From Sporocytophaga sp. (GTDB lineage: Bacteria > Bacteroidota > Bacteroidia > Cytophagales > Cytophagaceae), in assembly GCA_024707265.1 (NCBI GenBank), contig JANQAB010000009.1, positions 1-64,000 on the forward strand: 64,000 nt of DNA. Direction: 5' to 3'. The notes beneath the pieces are model-generated. The model searched no databases. It was given only the letters and a program-made list of their open reading frames with translations, and was not told the DNA's origin. Within the stretch, counting starts at the first letter, position 1. Each line of letters starts with the position of its first letter. Made by a program: the position numbers and the translations under genes. Shown here piece after piece: positions 37,201 to 46,640 of the stretch.

Positions 37201-39713
37201 TTAAAACCGGAACACTGACCTATACCGGGTCTTCCGTAACTCATAACATGGAACAAGTAACAGACTATTTAAATCAACCTGTTAAAAAACCTTATTATGT
37301 TGCAGGTACTTTAATTCAGCAAGCAAGTATTACAAAAGTCCCTGTTACCTTAGATGGAAACTCTGAAGAGGTTTCTGATCATATAATCAACGGACAGGTG
37401 ATATTTGCAGGAGCGGGCTATCTGGATCTGATAAAGAAAATTTCAGACAACACTCTTAATGAAAAAATTAACACATTCCGCAACATTTCCTGGTTTGCAC
37501 CTCTCATTATAGAGGGAGAAGCCGTTCCTATCGAAATAGATTTTGCTTATAAAGGAGACTTCCGTCAATACAATTTTAAATCAGGAGTAAAGCCATTGGC
37601 AAAAGGAGAAGTAAAAGCAGAATCTATAGCTCCACTTTCTCTTGCTCCTGTAACAGCATTAATAAGTGGAGCCACAGACAAAATCACTGGTAAGGAAATC
37701 TATCAGTGGTTCAGCAACAATAAGTTTCATTACGGCCCTTCTTTCTCCACTATTGAAGAACTCTATATTTCAGAAGGACGTGTAACAGGCAGATTGAAAA
37801 AACAGGGTACTACAGAAACATGGCTCTCCCCTATGATACTTGATGGAATATTTCAATGCATTGCCGGATTTTCGATCAAATCTCCTTCTAATACAGAAGA
37901 TCTTTGGGTTCCGTTTTTTATAGAAAAACTGTCTATACATTCGGAAGCGTCGCCATCAGAGCTTTGGGTAAGAGTTGAAAAAGATAATTTCACTAAAGAT
38001 GCAAGTCTTCAGCAGTTTAACATTTTCCTGATAGACCCAAAAGGAAGAGTTTATCTGGATATTAAAAATTTCACATTAAAATCTTTTACCAATAAGAAAG
38101 AAAAAACAAAAAGTGCCAAAGAAACTGAATCTACTATTCGCATATCTGAAGCAGTAAATCCATCTGCCGGTAAAGCTTCTTATGCCTTTTCACCTTCCAA
38201 TACCCCCGAACCTATTGCAGTCATTGCCACATCCTGCAAGTTTCCGGGTGCTGATTCACCACAGGAGTTTTGGAAAAACCTGGTTGAAGAAAAAGATGTA
38301 GTACATGAAATTCCGATTGATCGCTGGGATTACAGAAAATCATTTGATTCCGAAAAAGGTAAAAAAGGAAAAACTTATTCTAAATGGGGAGGATTTGTAA
38401 GTAATATCAGTGGCTTTGACAATGACTTTTTCAAGATTAAAGAAAGTGATGCAATGTGTCTCGATCCTCAGCAAAGAATACTTCTGGAGCTCACACAACA
38501 TCTGTTTGACCAGGCAGGATATACCAAAGCGGAACTAGCAAACAAAAATATCGCAGTAATTACCGGAGGTGCATCCGGGATGTGGGGACAATTGATTGAA
38601 GATATGGATGGAGACCTGAAGAGAAATGTAGTTGTTAACACCATTCAGAATATGATCGCTGCACGAATCTCAGACTTTTATGATCTGAAAGGCACCTCAC
38701 TTACTATAGATACAGCCTGCTCTTCTTCCCTGGTGGCCGTGCATGAAGCCTGTCAGAAAATAAGAGCTGGTGAATGTGAAATGGCGATTGCTGGTGGTAT
38801 CACACTTCTACTCGCCGACGGAGGCCACATAGGCTTTAGTCAGGCTGAAGTATTGTCACCCGAAGGAAAATGTAATGTCTTTGATAAAAATGCAAACGGC
38901 ATTGTACTTGGCGAAGGTGCAGGAATCGTATTGCTCAAATCATACAAAAAAGCGCTTCAGGATGGAGATCAGATCCTTTCAGTGATACGAGCTTCCGCTG
39001 TAAATAATGATGGAAAAACGATGGGCATCACTACTCCCAATATGCTCATGCAGAAAGAAGTGATTAAAATGGCTCTGGATCACTCTGGTATAGACAGGAA
39101 AAGCATTACATATCTGGAAGCTCATGGCACAGGAACATTGCTTGGAGACCCTATTGAAGTAAAAGCAGCAGGTCAGATTTACGGAGAAGGAAACACAAAA
39201 AAACAATACTGCGCTATTGCCTCTGTAAAAGCCAATATCGGACATCTTTTGCATGCTTCAGGTGTAGCCAGTCTAATAAAAGTTTCCATGGCACTTAAAC
39301 ACAAAGTCATCCCAGCAAGTCTAAATTGTAAGAATCCTCACCCACGGTTTGAATTTGAAGGTTCACCTTTCTATCCTGTTACTGCAACCAAGACATGGGA
39401 AACAAATTCACAACCAAGAAGAGCTGCCATATCCTCCTTCGGCTTCGGAGGTACCAACTGTCATATGATTCTAGAAGAAACGGATCCATCCTATGTTCCA
39501 ACCAGAAAGCCATTGCCATTAACTAAATTTAAGAAGAAACAATTTTGGCCAGGACGTCCTATCGAACCAATAACTGAGCCTGAACAGGAAATTCCTTTAT
39601 ATGACCAGACTACAGTTAACCACATCATGGGCTTTAGTGAAATCCTGGAAAAACTGGAAAAGGGATTGATTACAGTAGAAGAAGCTATTCAATTTGAAAA
39701 ATCTTTAAAATAA
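36807..39713 (+). CDS. Trans-AT PKS 1, piece 4: ACP no. 4, DH, KS and C-terminal docking helix
   Basis: In true frame from about 36855. ACP 4 (about 36980-37200) has LEEYGVDSVVIMKVTSELEK. A DH-like domain (about 37300-38090) has SDHIINGQVIFAGAGYLDLI, where HxxxGxxxxP has Ala for the last Pro, and a second-site MILDGIFQ. It comes after the ACPs, not before them. KS3 (about 38200-39480) has DTACSSSLVAVHEA, LEAHGTGTLLGDP and NIGHLLHASG, all catalytic residues present. The protein ends ILEKLEKGLITVEEAIQFEK, a helix pair of the type used as C-terminal docking elements in trans-AT PKSs. So KS3 works with the ACPs of the next protein, which starts seven bases later. Confidence 0.85.
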   Translation: MHCFLKVKPSMISLKKILEEVASGNLTHLSKDLQPIVNHDTNGYQPVSSHHVNGVNLSDEIRNKITGILTEALGLQQEEIDHDVNLEEYGVDSVVIMKVTSELEKLFPELSIALFFECKSINDIVTKINEELKTGTLTYTGSSVTHNMEQVTDYLNQPVKKPYYVAGTLIQQASITKVPVTLDGNSEEVSDHIINGQVIFAGAGYLDLIKKISDNTLNEKINTFRNISWFAPLIIEGEAVPIEIDFAYKGDFRQYNFKSGVKPLAKGEVKAESIAPLSLAPVTALISGATDKITGKEIYQWFSNNKFHYGPSFSTIEELYISEGRVTGRLKKQGTTETWLSPMILDGIFQCIAGFSIKSPSNTEDLWVPFFIEKLSIHSEASPSELWVRVEKDNFTKDASLQQFNIFLIDPKGRVYLDIKNFTLKSFTNKKEKTKSAKETESTIRISEAVNPSAGKASYAFSPSNTPEPIAVIATSCKFPGADSPQEFWKNLVEEKDVVHEIPIDRWDYRKSFDSEKGKKGKTYSKWGGFVSNISGFDNDFFKIKESDAMCLDPQQRILLELTQHLFDQAGYTKAELANKNIAVITGGASGMWGQLIEDMDGDLKRNVVVNTIQNMIAARISDFYDLKGTSLTIDTACSSSLVAVHEACQKIRAGECEMAIAGGITLLLADGGHIGFSQAEVLSPEGKCNVFDKNANGIVLGEGAGIVLLKSYKKALQDGDQILSVIRASAVNNDGKTMGITTPNMLMQKEVIKMALDHSGIDRKSITYLEAHGTGTLLGDPIEVKAAGQIYGEGNTKKQYCAIASVKANIGHLLHASGVASLIKVSMALKHKVIPASLNCKNPHPRFEFEGSPFYPVTATKTWETNSQPRRAAISSFGFGGTNCHMILEETDPSYVPTRKPLPLTKFKKKQFWPGRPIEPITEPEQEIPLYDQTTVNHIMGFSEILEKLEKGLITVEEAIQFEKSLK

Positions 39714-39720
39714 TACAGCT

Positions 39721-39969
39721 ATGGAAATATTAAACTCATATAACACTAGAAAGCTTCCAAATGGGAATTCAGCATTATCAGATGCAAGTCTGTTGGTTAA
39801 AGAATACATACTATCCAAGTTTGCTGAAAAATTTCAGACAGATGCAGAACATCTGGACCTCAGTGAAAATCTATTGGATATGGGACTTGACTCTTCTATC
39901 GTAATTAAAATTGCAGAAGAATTTGAACAGGAATTAGAAATTAAACTATATCCGACAGTTTTTTTTTGA
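39721..39969 (+). CDS. Trans-AT PKS 2, piece 1: N-terminal ACP
   Basis: This is the start of the second PKS gene: ACP with SENLLDMGLDSSIVIKIAEE and Ser in GLDSS. The frame ends at a run of nine T (39959-39967). With one T removed, the protein reads YPTVFFEYKTLQEIIGYFNS, exactly parallel to YPTVFFEYQNLSSIVDYFMR of the second ACP, so an indel is nearly certain and the gene continues to 46456. The start ATG lies seven bases after the PKS 1 stop. Confidence 0.82.
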   Translation: MEILNSYNTRKLPNGNSALSDASLLVKEYILSKFAEKFQTDAEHLDLSENLLDMGLDSSIVIKIAEEFEQELEIKLYPTVFF

Positions 39970-40063
39970 ATACAAAACCCTTCAGGAAATCATAGGATAT
40001 TTCAATTCAGAGTTTGCTGATAAAATAGTAAAATATTACTCAGTACAGAATCAAGATCCTGCA

Positions 40064-43000
40064 TTGATAGCACCAATGAGAGATCATGAAGAAGTTATCG
40101 GGCTGCATGAAAGGATTTCTGATTTTCTTAAACAACGTATTGCACCTGTTCTGGAAATCCATCCTGACCAGGTAAGCATGGAGGAAAATCTGCTTGACCT
40201 TGGACTAGGCTCTTCCTCTCTTGTAAGCCTCGCAGAAGAATTTGAAAAGGATATTAAAATAACTTTATATCCAACTGTTTTCTTTGAATATCAAAACCTC
40301 TCCAGCATTGTTGATTATTTTATGAGAGAGTTTAAACAAGAATTTGAGCAATACTTTGCTACAAGCAAACCTACAACTGAACCAGTTACAACAGTATCAT
40401 CTGTTCCTTCTGTTCACATACCAGAGCTTGATCCTGAAAGATTTGAAAAAATCCATCAAGCTCCTCAGCAAGTAGAAAATTTACATGCCTATACATTACA
40501 ATGGGAAAAGATAATTCCTCCGGAATCATTTAATTATACTAATCACCAAATTATTATGCTGCTGGAAAATGATTCCAGCGAAATAAAAAAGCATCTGTTC
40601 AAAAAAACATTTGAGGGTGTTAACATCCTTGCTTCAAAACAAGGGTATTCATCTATTACCTTGGAAGAAGCTACCCCCTATAATTTTTTACTTTACATTA
40701 ATGAAGATCAGACATTAATATCTCAAGCTGTAAACGCTTCAAGCCTTGTACAGAGCGGCTATCTGAGTATCCAGAAAATGGTAAAAAAGATGTCCGTAAT
40801 CAGGAAAAAGAGCCAGTATACAATCACTGTAGTGATAGAATCAACAGATCCGTTTAGTTCTCCATTGCTATTTGCATTCAGGGGGCTTATGAAATCTGTA
40901 AGCGCTGAAATACCTTATGTTAAAGGAAATGTTACAGGCATTGATTCTTTCAACATGGAGAGCCTTGAATGGATTAAAAGACAAACTTTTTTCAATGAAG
41001 AAAAATGTACTGTTAAAACAAAAACAGGGACCTATCAGCTTACTATTACCGGCGAAGAATTTAATACTAGTCCCTCCGGTTTTGAAATAAAAGACAACAG
41101 TTCTTACCTCATTTCGGGAGGATCCGGAAAACTGGGACAACTCTTAGCCACTCATATAGCTTCCAAGGCCAGGTGTACGGTAGTTCTTTTAGGACGTAAA
41201 CCACAGCTAACCGGTGCAAAAGTATCAGGTACCCCGGGAAATATTGTCTACCGATCTTGTGATGTTAAAAACGGAAGTCACTTGAAGGAAATTGTCAGAG
41301 AAGTGAGCGCATTGTACGGACCTGTGAAAGGTGTGATTCATGCAGCAGGAATTATTGAAGACGGAGCTTTTCTTGCGAAAAAAGAAGAACAGTTAAAAAA
41401 TGTTCTTGATGCCAAAATTGCTGGTCTTATCAATCTTGATAAGACAGTTGATGACCAACCCCTGGACTTCTTTACAGGCTTCTCCTCTATAACCTCCTTT
41501 ATTGGCAACAGAGCACAAACAGATTATGCTACTGCAAATGGTTTTATGGATGGCTATTTGCGTCAACGACAAAAGGCATCAGAAAAAGGTGAGAAAAAAG
41601 GTAAAAGCATATCCATTAACTGGCCACTATGGGAAAGTGGTGGAATGATGCCACATCAGATTGTAATTGATATGATGCAAAAATCATTCGGTCTGTTTCT
41701 TCTGAGTAATAAAGATGGATTATATGCTTTTGACAGCATATTGGCTTCCAATAACAGTCAGGTATGCGTTATTAAAGGACAGAAAGATAAATTGGAAAAA
41801 CTACTGGGTAAAATAAGTTCCGGAGACCTATCAGCTCCTATTCCTGCTAGTTCCGGTAGTGAATCTGTAAATCAATTACTGATCGAACGTGAAATAAATA
41901 CTGGAGTCCCAACACTTGATTACCTGACATCAAGATGGTCAGAGATAAAAAACTCATCTCAGGAAGATCCTTGTGCTGAGCTAGGTTACGGTGATATTTC
42001 AATGGAGCTTACCAAACTGCTGGAATTGGTAAACAGAGACTATCGCTTGAGTTTGCCAGCATTGGTAATCACCAACGTCCGGAATCTGAATGACATTTAT
42101 GTTAAAATAACTAAATACTTATCTCCATCTCCTTCAGACAAAGATCCTGAAGAAAGAGATTCCTCCTCAGAAATTTTAAACGGTCAACAAAAATCTGTTT
42201 CAAATCAGCCAACACCTCCGGCAATTGATAAAAAGGCAAAGGATATAGCTATTGTCGGAATGGACGGAAGGTTTCCTCAGTCACCTGATGTACACATATT
42301 CTGGAAAAATCTGGAAAACGAAAAGGATATGGTGACGCAAACTCCGGAAGACCGATTAAAATGGTGGAAAGTTATTTCAGGCCTTTTAAACTGTGACTCA
42401 GAAGAAGACTTCATGCTTTCCGGAGGGTACATTGATAACGTGGATAAGTTTGACTCAGAATATTTCAAGATTTCCAGTAGAGAAGCTGAAGTCATAGATC
42501 CCCAACAAAGACTGTTCCTGGAGTCTGTATGGAAATGTATTCAAGACGCAGGATATACACCACAATCCTTATCCGGAACGAAAACTGGTGTTTTTGCTGC
42601 AGTTTCTACGAGAGACTACCATGAATTGCTTATCATAAATGGAGTTGATGTAGAACCTCAGCATTCAACCGGATTAGCACACAGTATTCTTCCTAACAGA
42701 GTATCCTACTGGCTGAACTTACATGGGCCAAGCGAGGCTATTGATACAGCCTGCTCCAGCAGCCTGGTTGCACTCAACAGGGCTGTTCAGGCCATTCACA
42801 GTGGAGATTGCGAACAGGCCATTGTCGGAGGGGTAAACCTTGTTTTATCTCCCCTTGCTATTCTTGCATTTGGTAAAACAGGTATACTAGGGAAAGACGG
42901 ACGCTGCAAGACGTTTGACAAAAGCGCCAACGGATATGCCAGAGGTGAAGGAGTTGGTTCTGTACTTCTCAAACCATTAAATCAGGCTATCGCAGATGGG

Positions 43001-46000
43001 GATGTTATTCATGGTGTCATAAAAGGAACAAGTGTTAATCATGGAGGAAGAGGCAACAGCCTTACTGCCCCTAATCCTACTCTCCAGGCAGAAGTAATCA
43101 CTCAGGCCATCAGAAGATCAGGCTGCGATATCAACAGCATTAATTATATAGAAGCTCATGGAACCGGCACTGCCTTGGGAGACCCTGTAGAAATTGAAGG
43201 ACTAAAGCGATCATTCCGAACATTACAAAAAGATCAGAAGGTTTCTGCTCCCGGTACGAACCATTGTGGAATCGGTGCTGTAAAAAGTAATATTGGCCAT
43301 CTGGAAGCTGCAGCAGGCATGGCTGGTTTGATTAAAATACTGATGGCGCTGAAGCATAAAAAAATTCCTGCATCATTGCACATTAAGGAAATAAATCCTT
43401 TTATCAATCTTAATAATTCACCCTTCTACATAGTACAGAAAACAATAGACTGGCCTCAGGTAAATGCAGACACCCCGAGAAGAGCAGGTTTAAGTTCATT
43501 CGGATTTGGCGGAACAAATGCACATGTGGTACTGGAAGAGTTTATTCAAAAAAGGTCTTCTCAGGTTCAGACAAGTAAAGTTTTCATACTACCATTTTCT
43601 GCACCTTCTGCAGGACAGCTCATAGATTACATCAACAGTTTCCTGCAATATCTGAAAGAGATGCCGGTAACCAATGCAGACCTTAACAGCATTGCCTATA
43701 CTCTTCAGACAGGTCGAACAGTTCATGCATACAGACATTCTTTTACAGCATATACGCTTGATGATCTGCAAAGAAACATTCTTCTGTTTCTTCAAAAGTC
43801 GCTCATCGAATCGCCCAAAGCAGTAGAAAATGAATCACCTTTATCAAAAGACACTGCAAAAGTATCAGCAGATTCTTATATCAAATCAGGAAACTACAAA
43901 GAGCTATCCAACTTATGGCAACAGGGCAAATCAGTTGACTGGAAGTTACTTTATGACAAACCTGTCAATAAACAATCGTTGCCAACATTCCCACTTAAAA
44001 AGACCAGTCATTGGCTCAGCACTCCACCTTCAAGAGAGCATGTTCTGAAAAACCTTATTTCCGAAAATAAAGAAAGCAATCAGACAGAACAAGCTACAAC
44101 TGCTAGAAGCTCTGACATCAAAGAGTTTATAATACAGGAAGTTTCTGCATTACTAAAGAAAAATCCTGAAGAGATAAACCCTGATATTTCCCTTATGGAA
44201 TATGGCCTTGATTCTATACTTGGAATGACATTAGTAAAAAAAATAGAACAGAAACTTAATATGCCGGTTTATGTCAATGAAATCCTTCAACACGATTCTA
44301 TCGACAAACTAAGTGCATACCTGCAAAAGGAAAGTACGGGAAAAAAAACAGTAGCAAAATCAGAGTTGAAGTTAAATCTGGAATCTCATTCAGCAGATGA
44401 AGAAGAAAATAAACTTACCAAACCCTCAGTATTCCTGCTTTCCACACCCCGTTCAGGTTCTACACTATTACGAGCAATGCTGATGGGGAATTCGAAGCTG
44501 TTTGCACCTCCTGAATTACACCTTCTTAATTTCTCTAATCTGAAAGAAAGAAAATTGCTGCTGGGTAACAGTGGCCTTGGAGATGGCTTAATTGAAACTA
44601 TTAAAACATTAAAGAATATCAGCATTGAGGAAGCTAAATCCTGGCTGGAACAAGAGGAGTTTAAAAGCCTTCCTGTGAAAGAGATGTACAGGAGAATACA
44701 AGAACTAACAGATGACATGATGCTGGTAGACAAATCACCAAGCTATGCTTCTGATATTAATGTATTGCGAAAAGCCGAGAAGCAGTTTACTAACGCGAAG
44801 TATGTATTTCTTGTAAGGCATCCTTATGCAGTTATGGAATCTATTGTAAGAAACAGATTCCACAAATTTATTCCGGGAAACGAATCTGACCCGGATAAAA
44901 ATGCAGAGAAAATCTGGTATGACTTCAATAAAAACATTGTCGATTTCATCTCTGAGATCCCTTCAGGAAAAGCCATAACGGTTTATTACGAAGACCTGAT
45001 TGCCAACCCCAATGCAACGCTCAAGGCTATTACCGATTTTCTGCAAATTCCATTTGAGGAAGCAATGCTCCACCCCTATGAAGGCAACAAGCTTATCAAA
45101 GGCTTGCATGACAACTCAATGAGTGTAGGAGATCCGAATTTCCTTAAACATAATTCGGTAAAAAAAGAATTTTCTTCCTCCTGGAAGTCTGCATATAAAG
45201 AGCTCCCGAATTTGAATGCAGAAACAAGAAAGTTCGCTTCCGCACTTGGATACGATATAGCTCAGGACCTTGAACTAAGTCCCGTTCAGAAGGAATTTAT
45301 TAATTTAAATCCTGTAGAAGACAAATGGATATTAAACCATGAATTTTCTTTTTCTCTTAAAAATGAAAAAGCCCTGAATAATGAAGTACTCGTGAAGGCT
45401 GTCGGACAACTAACAGAACTACACCCTCTATTCCAGAGAGTCTATAAAAAAGAGGAAGGATTATTAAAATGGAATCAAAATTCCAGTCAACAAACATTTA
45501 TTCAATTTGAAGATATTTCCCTCCTGGATTCCTGGAATCAGGATGTCATAATTAAACAAAAAACTATTGATATACCAGGCAAGATTAGTATTTATGAAGG
45601 ACCCGTATTGGCTGTATCCATCTTCAGAACGAGCATAGATAGCTATCGTGGCGTTATTCAGTATCACCATTTTTACGGTGATGGCATTACAAGTATTACT
45701 CTTCTGAAAAATCTGATTTCATTGTTAAATGGGTACCATCCTGAGCAAAATACAGTTATTGAATCGTATATTAATTATCTGGATAACATCAATGATGGCA
45801 CAAACAGTTTCACCAGCATTGCTGATACTATTCCTGGTTTAATTCTCCCTGCTGATAATACATTTGGATCAAACAAATTTTCTGATCAGGCAGAAATGAA
45901 ACTGACTCTGCAAACTGAACAAATAGAAGATAAAAGATTTAATCTGTTCTTCAGCATAGGCTCTGCATTGGTCTCCGCTCTTGAAAAATGGACAAACACG

Positions 46001-46456
46001 AACCTCATCCCTCTTGACATACGGTACCACGGCAGAAGTATTTCGAATCTCAATAGAACATATATGAATTCATCAGGGTTCTTTGCATATGACCTCCCTT
46101 TGAGTATTAACGTTGAAGAAGAAAATCAGACAGAAGCATTCAACAAAGCATATATGGAAGCCAAAAGTACAGGGTTTAAGCCAAGGATGCAATTTAACAG
46201 TGTGAGACTGAATTTTCAGCCTTATCAAAAGTTTCTTGCAGACGATACCGAAATAATATTGGACAACAGTTATGAATATTTCTCTCCTCAGCAGGAAAGG
46301 AAAAATCAACTTGACTGTATAGTTCGTAAAGGCAGCGACAACCTTCTGGAATTTATCATACGGTATTCATCAGACAGATATAATAATTATACAATAGAAA
46401 ACTTCCTGCATTCGTGGATATCAGAATTCAATAATTCCATTAATCATACAAGGTAA
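40064..46456 (+). CDS. Trans-AT PKS 2, main piece: ACP-KR-ACP0-KS-ACP-ST-C
   Basis: The true start is at 39721. Second ACP about 40100-40330 (LLDLGLGSSSLVSLAEEFEK; Asp before Ser is Gly). KR about 41100-41800 (SGGSGKLG, FSSITSFIG, QTDYATAN, IED element, probably B-type). A carrier-like domain about 41940-42115 (ELGYGDISMELTKLLELVNR) has no Ser at the attachment point. KS4 about 42240-43530 (DTACSSSLVAL, EAHGTGTALGDP, NIGHLEAAAG). ACP about 44110-44330 (LMEYGLDSILGMTLVKKIEQ). Sulfotransferase domain about 44420-45270 with PAPS-binding STPRSGSTLLRAML and VFLVRHPYAVMESIVRNR. Final condensation domain about 45280-46440 with intact QYHHFYGDGIT. There is no thioesterase, so the C domain probably releases the chain onto an amine or alcohol. 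Confidence 0.87.
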   Translation: MIAPMRDHEEVIGLHERISDFLKQRIAPVLEIHPDQVSMEENLLDLGLGSSSLVSLAEEFEKDIKITLYPTVFFEYQNLSSIVDYFMREFKQEFEQYFATSKPTTEPVTTVSSVPSVHIPELDPERFEKIHQAPQQVENLHAYTLQWEKIIPPESFNYTNHQIIMLLENDSSEIKKHLFKKTFEGVNILASKQGYSSITLEEATPYNFLLYINEDQTLISQAVNASSLVQSGYLSIQKMVKKMSVIRKKSQYTITVVIESTDPFSSPLLFAFRGLMKSVSAEIPYVKGNVTGIDSFNMESLEWIKRQTFFNEEKCTVKTKTGTYQLTITGEEFNTSPSGFEIKDNSSYLISGGSGKLGQLLATHIASKARCTVVLLGRKPQLTGAKVSGTPGNIVYRSCDVKNGSHLKEIVREVSALYGPVKGVIHAAGIIEDGAFLAKKEEQLKNVLDAKIAGLINLDKTVDDQPLDFFTGFSSITSFIGNRAQTDYATANGFMDGYLRQRQKASEKGEKKGKSISINWPLWESGGMMPHQIVIDMMQKSFGLFLLSNKDGLYAFDSILASNNSQVCVIKGQKDKLEKLLGKISSGDLSAPIPASSGSESVNQLLIEREINTGVPTLDYLTSRWSEIKNSSQEDPCAELGYGDISMELTKLLELVNRDYRLSLPALVITNVRNLNDIYVKITKYLSPSPSDKDPEERDSSSEILNGQQKSVSNQPTPPAIDKKAKDIAIVGMDGRFPQSPDVHIFWKNLENEKDMVTQTPEDRLKWWKVISGLLNCDSEEDFMLSGGYIDNVDKFDSEYFKISSREAEVIDPQQRLFLESVWKCIQDAGYTPQSLSGTKTGVFAAVSTRDYHELLIINGVDVEPQHSTGLAHSILPNRVSYWLNLHGPSEAIDTACSSSLVALNRAVQAIHSGDCEQAIVGGVNLVLSPLAILAFGKTGILGKDGRCKTFDKSANGYARGEGVGSVLLKPLNQAIADGDVIHGVIKGTSVNHGGRGNSLTAPNPTLQAEVITQAIRRSGCDINSINYIEAHGTGTALGDPVEIEGLKRSFRTLQKDQKVSAPGTNHCGIGAVKSNIGHLEAAAGMAGLIKILMALKHKKIPASLHIKEINPFINLNNSPFYIVQKTIDWPQVNADTPRRAGLSSFGFGGTNAHVVLEEFIQKRSSQVQTSKVFILPFSAPSAGQLIDYINSFLQYLKEMPVTNADLNSIAYTLQTGRTVHAYRHSFTAYTLDDLQRNILLFLQKSLIESPKAVENESPLSKDTAKVSADSYIKSGNYKELSNLWQQGKSVDWKLLYDKPVNKQSLPTFPLKKTSHWLSTPPSREHVLKNLISENKESNQTEQATTARSSDIKEFIIQEVSALLKKNPEEINPDISLMEYGLDSILGMTLVKKIEQKLNMPVYVNEILQHDSIDKLSAYLQKESTGKKTVAKSELKLNLESHSADEEENKLTKPSVFLLSTPRSGSTLLRAMLMGNSKLFAPPELHLLNFSNLKERKLLLGNSGLGDGLIETIKTLKNISIEEAKSWLEQEEFKSLPVKEMYRRIQELTDDMMLVDKSPSYASDINVLRKAEKQFTNAKYVFLVRHPYAVMESIVRNRFHKFIPGNESDPDKNAEKIWYDFNKNIVDFISEIPSGKAITVYYEDLIANPNATLKAITDFLQIPFEEAMLHPYEGNKLIKGLHDNSMSVGDPNFLKHNSVKKEFSSSWKSAYKELPNLNAETRKFASALGYDIAQDLELSPVQKEFINLNPVEDKWILNHEFSFSLKNEKALNNEVLVKAVGQLTELHPLFQRVYKKEEGLLKWNQNSSQQTFIQFEDISLLDSWNQDVIIKQKTIDIPGKISIYEGPVLAVSIFRTSIDSYRGVIQYHHFYGDGITSITLLKNLISLLNGYHPEQNTVIESYINYLDNINDGTNSFTSIADTIPGLILPADNTFGSNKFSDQAEMKLTLQTEQIEDKRFNLFFSIGSALVSALEKWTNTNLIPLDIRYHGRSISNLNRTYMNSSGFFAYDLPLSINVEEENQTEAFNKAYMEAKSTGFKPRMQFNSVRLNFQPYQKFLADDTEIILDNSYEYFSPQQERKNQLDCIVRKGSDNLLEFIIRYSSDRYNNYTIENFLHSWISEFNNSINHTR

Positions 46457-46480
46457 ATTTTCTTTTATAACTTTACCGGC

Positions 46481-46517
46481 GGAGTCTATAGCAAAAGCTA
46501 CAGACTCCCTTTTTTTC
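46481..46517 (+). terminator. Rho-independent terminator closing the biosynthetic operon
   Basis: GGAGTCTATAGC, an AAAA loop, then GCTACAGACTCC form a 12-bp stem with one G-T-type pair, followed at once by CTTTTTTT. It lies 25 bases after the stop of PKS 2 and marks the end of the core operon, leaving the amidase in its own transcription unit. Confidence 0.88.
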
Positions 46518-46640
46518 AGTATATGAATATTGATTATGACTTAAAGGATATTTTTTTGAATAAGGTAACATTAAAATTCATAAACAGTTAGCCCTTAAGT
46601 TAACATAGATGAATTATATTTATGTTTTCAAGGCGAGGAA

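Noticed and set aside
15120..40000. Programmed ribosomal frameshifting as the cause of split genes
   Set aside because: There are too many sites, in unrelated genes, each in a plain homopolymer and fixed by one base. No slippery heptamer plus pseudoknot pattern was noticed.
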